Shown here: positions 6,200-9,503 of the stretch, piece by piece
How the letters are laid out: every line of letters starts with the position of its first letter
Position numbering within the stretch: position 1 is the first letter of the stretch
Assembly: GCF_011319475.1 (NCBI RefSeq)
Contig: NZ_RCMC01000037.1
Location: forward strand, 54,514 to 64,016
DNA: 9,503 nucleotides
Source: Candidatus Nitrosotalea sp. FS
Lineage (GTDB): Archaea; Thermoproteota; Nitrososphaeria; Nitrososphaerales; Nitrosopumilaceae
Reading direction: 5' to 3'
Translations under genes and position numbers: made by a program
Notes under the pieces: model-generated
Told to the model about the DNA's origin: nothing
Database searches by the model: none
What the model saw: only the letters and a program-made list of their open reading frames with translations

Positions 6200-6253
6200 A
6201 TGTCATCTAAAGCCGCTTCTGGCAAGTCATGTCATATTGGAACAGGATGGTAG
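6200..6253 (+). CDS. Possible 17-codon short ORF abutting the next gene
   Basis: An ATG at 6200 opens an ORF of 17 residues, MSSKAASGKSCHIGTGW, ending in TAG at 6251-6253. The next gene's ATG follows immediately (TAGATG). A TATA-like box about 40 nt upstream would start the transcript close to this ATG, so leaderless translation of the short ORF is plausible, with re-initiation at the membrane-protein gene. The peptide is polar and basic, has one Cys-His pair and ends in Trp, and has no membrane segment. It could be a leader peptide, an independent tiny protein, or a chance ORF. An ORF this short is not significant by itself; the support is its placement between promoter and gene. Confidence 0.35.
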   Translation: MSSKAASGKSCHIGTGW

Positions 6254-6823
6254 ATGGCAGACGAACTAATTGAGTATGTAATACATTTGATAGATGCCAA
6301 AAAGGGTGATGTTGGTAGACTAAACTATATCCTAAGCGCCCTGCAGGATGGCAAGACACTTTACAATTCGGACAAGAAATATCTTGATTCACTTATTACA
6401 ACACATCTTGGTTCTTCAAGAAAAAAAGCAGGAGACCAAAAATCTGTTGAGGAACTAAAGACAGAACTTGCAAGAGTCAAGGAACGGCTGGAAAAATTTG
6501 AAAAGCGCGGATACAGAAAACCAGTAGGAAGAAAGGCCGGATTTTTCTTTGTGACATTTTTCTTTGGATGGCATGCAGTCATCACAGCACTTGCCAGTAA
6601 ATCCATAATTGACATAAAGGATCTTAACCCATACCTTTTGCCGATATACCTACTTGACAAAATAATTCCATCAGCATATCTCAATTATGTATACCAGTTA
6701 CATCTGAGCATACCAAAGATCGTGGTTCTTGCATGGGGTGCGATGTTACTTGCATGGATAATACTTGGATTTGTTTATCTTGTAAAGTTCATCCGATCAA
6801 GATACAATCCTGAAAAACGCTAG
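6254..6823 (+). CDS. Small membrane protein with N-terminal helical domain, coiled coil and two transmembrane helices
   Basis: I do not recognise a named family for this 189-residue protein. Residues 1-55 form a soluble helical domain (ADELIEYVIHLIDAKKGDVG, then RLNYILSALQDGKTL). A charged segment at about 63-85 (VEELKTELARVKERLEKF) has coiled-coil heptad character. There are two strong membrane helices: about 95-113 (AGFFFVTFFFGWHAVITAL) and about 155-178 (KIVVLAWGAMLLAWIILGFV). The linker between them (about 120-152) is rich in aromatic, Pro and Leu residues. A basic tail (RSRYNPEKR) closes the chain, and the positive charges before helix 1 and after helix 2 place both ends in the cytoplasm. 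The coiled coil suggests self-association or a partner protein. The ATG directly follows the stop of the short ORF at 6200-6253; GGATGG just upstream is at most a weak ribosome site. Confidence 0.8.
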   Translation: MADELIEYVIHLIDAKKGDVGRLNYILSALQDGKTLYNSDKKYLDSLITTHLGSSRKKAGDQKSVEELKTELARVKERLEKFEKRGYRKPVGRKAGFFFVTFFFGWHAVITALASKSIIDIKDLNPYLLPIYLLDKIIPSAYLNYVYQLHLSIPKIVVLAWGAMLLAWIILGFVYLVKFIRSRYNPEKR

Positions 6824-6826
6824 ACT

Positions 6827-6886
6827 CTATTGCAAGAAATCAAAGTCTTTTGTATACTATTGCAAGAAATCAAAGTCTTTTGTATA
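6827..6886. repeat. Perfect 30-bp tandem duplication (two copies) of the 3' end of the LEA14-like gene
   Basis: Two identical adjacent 30-bp units occupy 6827-6856 and 6857-6886, each starting CTATTGCAAGAAATC and ending TCTTTTGTATA on the plus strand. The bases just outside differ, so the unit is exactly 30 bp. The right copy is coding: on the minus strand it gives the last nine codons (YTKDFDFLQ) and the TAG stop of the LEA14-like gene. The left copy lies just after that stop and in the same frame would encode the same nine residues and a second TAG. It also sits 3 bp after the stop of the convergent plus-strand gene. Confidence 0.97.
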
Positions 6887-7429
6887 GGATTGGCCTGCAA
6901 AAGCTGAGTGTGTTGAATAATAGGCAGTTCCATTAAATCTAAACTTGGCAGCATGGTTTTGTAATGCGGACCAGACCTGTGGGTTGTTTCCGTCATTGAC
7001 TATTTGTGTATCAACAGTAATTATCTCAGAGTTGTGTTGTGTAAGCGGTAGATAGGAAGAGCTCTCCCAGGTTCCATCATATCGTTGTCCATATTGTCCA
7101 TGACCAATCGTGACACCGTTTGCGTAAATGTCATAGGTTACCATTTCAATTATCAAAGTATTGTCATTTGGATTGGTAAGATTGAACTTTGTTTCTATTG
7201 TTGCATCTCTGTCGCCAACTGATGATATTGATGAGCCGTTGAATTGTATGCCAAGAGGCTTTACCTCAGTCATTACAGATGTGAGCGCAGTTGGTGTGCT
7301 TGCATTTGGAGTAAACATGTTCTTGAGAACTCCGGAACTTGGTAAGATTGCAACCACTCCAAGTATTGCAATTATAACTCCTACTGCAGCATATAGAAAA
7401 ATTTTCTTTTCCAAGGATGTTTCTAGCAT
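6857..7429 (-). CDS. Membrane-anchored LEA14-like (LEA_2 / WHy-type) protein
   Basis: 190 residues. A short basic-flanked N-terminus leads into one transmembrane helix at about 10-30 (IFLYAAVGVIIAILGVVAIL), then a Ser/Thr/Pro linker (35-55) and a beta-rich domain (about 58-188) probably exposed outside the cell. The core ATIETKFNLTNPNDNTLIIE and TYDIYANGVTIGHG has the features of LEA14-like domains: an Asn-Pro-Asn turn after a strand, then a strand pair ending in a Gly-rich turn. Later strands carry SEIITVDTQIV and AAKFRFNGTAYY. LEA14-like domains are linked with desiccation or stress tolerance in other organisms; the role in archaea is not settled, and no catalytic motif is visible. The ATG at 7427-7429 puts the membrane helix at the normal distance from the N-terminus. 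The stop lies inside the right copy of the 30-bp tandem repeat. Confidence 0.8.
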   Translation of the reverse strand: MLETSLEKKIFLYAAVGVIIAILGVVAILPSSGVLKNMFTPNASTPTALTSVMTEVKPLGIQFNGSSISSVGDRDATIETKFNLTNPNDNTLIIEMVTYDIYANGVTIGHGQYGQRYDGTWESSSYLPLTQHNSEIITVDTQIVNDGNNPQVWSALQNHAAKFRFNGTAYYSTHSAFAGQSYTKDFDFLQ

Positions 7430-7461
7430 TTGTTCAATTCTTAAATGTTGAGTTGAAAACG

Positions 7462-7471
7462 CTTATAGTAA
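7462..7471 (+). promoter_or_regulatory. Probable TATA box shared by two divergent genes
   Basis: CTTATAGTAA is centred about 24 nt before the ATG at 7491, the spacing expected for a leaderless transcript. Read on the minus strand the same bases give CTATAAG, centred about 36 nt before the ATG of the LEA14-like gene (7429), which would give a leader of about 10 nt. Only 61 bp separate the two start codons, so the two promoters must overlap or share this box. Confidence 0.45.
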
Positions 7472-7490
7472 AAGTTTGAAAATACAATTC

Positions 7491-7808
7491 ATGCAGTATC
7501 ATCAGGCAGTCAGAATAGGTCAGGAAAGATCAAGAAAATCGCAGATGACATTATTTTCACATGCAGGATTTGCCATGCTCACACTTACTGTAAAAAAATC
7601 GGAAGGCTCGTTTGTGCCAGTGGGGGAAAAAGAGTTTGTTGCAATTGTTGAAAGACCCGGAGAAGGATGGCTTGTTGTAATAGTTGATGAAGAAGGATAT
7701 GCCAAGTCCCAGTCAAAGATTCTTGCAGAAGATGCTGCTAGAGAAATTTTAAACAAAGCAATCAGTGCTGACATACCTGAATATACAGGCCAAGTCAGAC
7801 TAGTGTAA
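7491..7808 (+). CDS. Small unrecognised protein, 105 residues
   Basis: I do not recognise this protein. It starts [19 protein letters not shown], then has an alternating hydrophobic pattern that suggests beta strands ([13 protein letters not shown], then [21 protein letters not shown]). It ends with a helix rich in Ala and Glu ([19 protein letters not shown]) and the tail [10 protein letters not shown] compact alpha/beta fold is likely, with no signal or membrane segment. The ATG at 7491 is preferred over a TTG 15 bp upstream because a TATA-like box lies 24 nt before it. The last 14 bp overlap the end of pyrH on the other strand, so both C-termini share DNA. Function cannot be inferred from sequence. 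Confidence 0.75.
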   Translation: MQYHQAVRIGQERSRKSQMTLFSHAGFAMLTLTVKKSEGSFVPVGEKEFVAIVERPGEGWLVVIVDEEGYAKSQSKILAEDAAREILNKAISADIPEYTGQVRLV

Positions 7809-8472
7809 TTTCAGTGCCCTCTGGGCTTCCTTTGATTGCTTTTTCCAGTATCTTTGTGTCTGCTTTTAGTATTCGGGTCTTTAGTTTGGAGCGCTCTATC
7901 ACCTTTAGTGCAACTATATCCATCAGGTCATAGCCTCCTGCCACAGAATCTTGGTGCACAAGCATTGAGCGCAGTTTTTTTATTGGTATCTTTTTGAACT
8001 TGCTTGCATTCTTGTTCTTGTTTGGATCAGAGTCATAGACTCCATCAACATCTGTTGCATTGAAAAATACACTTGCCCTGACTTTTTCTGCAATGAGTGC
8101 GGCAGTGGCGTTTGTGCTCTGCCCCGGATGAAGCCCACCTGTTACTACAATCAGTCCTGTGTCAGCTGCATTTGCAACCTCTTTTAGATTGACTGGAGGA
8201 TGTGGGTATGCTTTTTCCTGCAATGCATAGATCAAAAGTTTTGCATTAAGCCTTGATACCTCGATTCCAAGCTCGTCTAGTGTTGATTCGTCTGCACCAG
8301 ATGATCTTGCGTGTGAAATGTAATGTCTTGCAATCTTTCCTCCTCCTGCAATTATTATTGGCTGGCATACCTTGCTGATTTTCACAAAAAACTCGGCATA
8401 TTGTTTTAATGTCTTCATGTCTTCAAGACCAAACAGACTTCCCGACAATTTTACTACAATTCTTTTTTTCAT
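7795..8472 (-). CDS. pyrH: UMP kinase (uridylate kinase), archaeal type
   Basis: Phosphorylates UMP to UDP with ATP, an essential step in making UTP, CTP and the pyrimidine deoxynucleotides; cytoplasmic. The 225 residues match the short archaeal form of this amino-acid-kinase-fold enzyme. Motifs in order: [10 protein letters not shown] (6-15) phosphate-binding loop, [12 protein letters not shown] (41-52), the UMP-binding segment [21 protein letters not shown] (109-129; given as one conserved block), and [18 protein letters not shown] (137-154) at the nucleotide site. All are intact. It is the second gene after an HD phosphohydrolase, whose stop codon overlaps its ATG (ATGA, 4 nt), so translation is very likely coupled. 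Its 3' end overlaps the convergent gene by 14 bp. Other amino-acid kinases share the fold, but the GGLHPGQST block points to pyrH. Confidence 0.95.
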   Translation of the reverse strand: MKKRIVVKLSGSLFGLEDMKTLKQYAEFFVKISKVCQPIIIAGGGKIARHYISHARSSGADESTLDELGIEVSRLNAKLLIYALQEKAYPHPPVNLKEVANAADTGLIVVTGGLHPGQSTNATAALIAEKVRASVFFNATDVDGVYDSDPNKNKNASKFKKIPIKKLRSMLVHQDSVAGGYDLMDIVALKVIERSKLKTRILKADTKILEKAIKGSPEGTEITLV

Positions 8473-9503
8473 TGACTGGTTTCACCAAGGATGACGTTTG
8501 CTGCAATTTCAACCTTTTTTCTAAACTGCTGTCTTGTGTAGACTCTAAGAATATCCATAAAGCCAGATATTGCAGAGACCAGCGGAATCTCAGATATTGG
8601 AAGTTCGTAGGATTCCTTTGGTCCCTCTCCTTTTTTTGTTGTTAAAATGATAGAACGTGATTCTTTTTTTGACGGGGCAAGAGGAATTGAAGGAGTCTTT
8701 GATATGTCGATAAAGACCTCACACTTGTCTACCTTGGATCTTTTGGCAATCTCATTTTGTAGACTGTCCACGTCTATCTTGCCCATTCTTGGTTTTGTAA
8801 AGATCTTTTCATAAACACACTTGAGAAGTCTTCTTTCTTGGTACTCTACTGCAAGCTGTTTTGCTCTTTTTAGCTCTGCATTTTTTGGTTCCAGGGAGAT
8901 TAGTTTTGATATCACAAACTCGTCTGTCAACTGGACATATTTTGTGATATCATCTGTAGTAAGTCCAAGCTCGCTGTCTGCAAGTATCATAGATTGTATC
9001 AGCATAACCTCTGCAGAGCGCACAGTCTTGTGAAAGTAAACTGCCTTGAACATTTGATATCGCGAGATCATCATGGATTCAAAAGAATGGAGTGCCGATT
9101 TGTCAAGTGAAAGCTTTTTGTTGTGTACATCAAGTGAGTGGATTATTCTCATAAAATCCACCTTGGCGTGCTCTGCACCTGTGAAATATCCATCACGCAA
9201 AAGATAATCCATCATGTCAGCACTCAGACCGCCAGAGATTATTTCATTCATGAATTGGTATTTTGAGTTTCCAAATGCAAGCTTGGAAAGAAATTTCTTG
9301 TCAAATCCTGATTTTTTTATTATATCTCCAATCTCAGAATCAAGTATCAGTCTCTGCCCGATATCTTCATGAGAATTTTTTTTCTTTTTTTGCAAGACTT
9401 CTTCGAACAGGTGTGAGAATGGGCCATGACCAATATCATGTAATAGTGCTGCAATTCTGATATTTTCAGAATCGTTTGTATCAAGATATCCCTTGTCTTT
9501 GAG
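8469..9503 (-). CDS. HD-domain phosphohydrolase, SAMHD1/COG1078-like (N-terminus cut by window edge)
   Basis: The frame is open to the right edge, giving 344 visible residues and stop TGA at 8469-8471. It is a metal-dependent phosphohydrolase of the HD superfamily. [18 protein letters not shown] at visible residues 19-36 carries the HD pair H22/D23 and nearly matches the human SAMHD1 block. H45 in SHEDIG corresponds to the SAMHD1 histidine in its HEQG motif. [16 protein letters not shown] (94-109) supplies the metal aspartate D96. The first metal histidine lies upstream, off the window. Relatives hydrolyse dNTPs to deoxynucleosides and triphosphate, but many COG1078 proteins are untested. The C-terminal 200 or so residues are mainly helical, with a strand segment near 260-300. 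Four-nt overlap with pyrH suggests a joint nucleotide-pool role. Confidence 0.9.
   Translation of the reverse strand, partial: LKDKGYLDTNDSENIRIAALLHDIGHGPFSHLFEEVLQKKKKNSHEDIGQRLILDSEIGDIIKKSGFDKKFLSKLAFGNSKYQFMNEIISGGLSADMMDYLLRDGYFTGAEHAKVDFMRIIHSLDVHNKKLSLDKSALHSFESMMISRYQMFKAVYFHKTVRSAEVMLIQSMILADSELGLTTDDITKYVQLTDEFVISKLISLEPKNAELKRAKQLAVEYQERRLLKCVYEKIFTKPRMGKIDVDSLQNEIAKRSKVDKCEVFIDISKTPSIPLAPSKKESRSIILTTKKGEGPKESYELPISEIPLVSAISGFMDILRVYTRQQFRKKVEIAANVILGETSQ

Noticed and set aside
6827..6886. The two 30-bp repeats as a CRISPR array or insertion-site duplication
   Set aside because: Copies are directly adjacent with no spacer, and no transposase or cas gene is present; the unit is the end of a coding gene, which fits simple tandem duplication.
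7476..7490. TTG start extending the 7491 gene by five codons
   Set aside because: The TATA-like box spacing predicts transcription starting near 7490, which would exclude the TTG from the RNA.
9393..9395. TTG as the start of the HD phosphohydrolase
   Set aside because: The frame stays open to the window edge and the upstream codons encode the essential HD motif, so the gene is partial, not started here.
1..9503. tRNA, rRNA, transposase, integrase or attachment sites
   Set aside because: No cloverleaf, rRNA-like block, transposase motif or terminal inverted repeat was seen on either strand by eye; small structured RNAs could still be missed.

Overview
The window looks like chromosomal DNA from a low-GC ammonia-oxidising archaeon of the Nitrososphaerota (Thaumarchaeota), most likely a Nitrosopumilus-like marine group I.1a lineage. 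The reasons are an archaeal A-type ATP synthase operon, an archaeal-type UMP kinase, AT-rich TATA-box promoters placed so that transcripts begin at or next to the start codon, almost no Shine-Dalgarno sequences, and several small proteins of the kind common in this phylum. The species assignment is inference, since no rRNA or marker gene is present.

Bases 1-4435 (minus strand) hold most of the A-type ATP synthase operon. It reads right to left as atpK (rotor ring), atpE (peripheral stalk), atpC and atpF (central stalk), atpA (catalytic) and the start of atpB, cut by the left edge. Genes are packed with 2-12 nt gaps or 1-nt TAATG stop/start overlaps. A TATA-like box sits about 26 nt before atpK. 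Subunit I, which usually precedes K in archaeal operons, is not there.

Bases 4436-6146 hold a divergent pair: a two-domain rhodanese-type sulfurtransferase (minus) and an unrecognised protein with a probable winged-helix region (plus), separated by about 106 bp of very AT-rich promoter DNA.

Bases 6147-7429 hold a possible 17-codon ORF abutting a small two-helix membrane protein (plus), then a convergent membrane-anchored LEA14-like protein (minus). The last nine codons and stop of the LEA14-like gene are perfectly duplicated in tandem. Bases 7491-7808 encode a small unknown protein (plus), divergent from the LEA14-like gene and overlapping the end of pyrH by 14 bp.

Bases 7795-9503 (minus) hold a translationally coupled pair: an HD-domain phosphohydrolase of the SAMHD1/COG1078 type, cut by the right edge, followed by pyrH (UMP kinase). 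Both should act on nucleotides.

I see no mobile elements, CRISPR arrays, tRNAs or rRNAs. Most of the window is ordinary housekeeping. The parts most worth a second look are the rotor subunit (signal peptide and partly retained Na+ site), the 15-bp palindrome between the sulfurtransferase gene and atpK, the 17-codon ORF, the tandem 3'-end duplication, and the HD phosphohydrolase/pyrH coupling.
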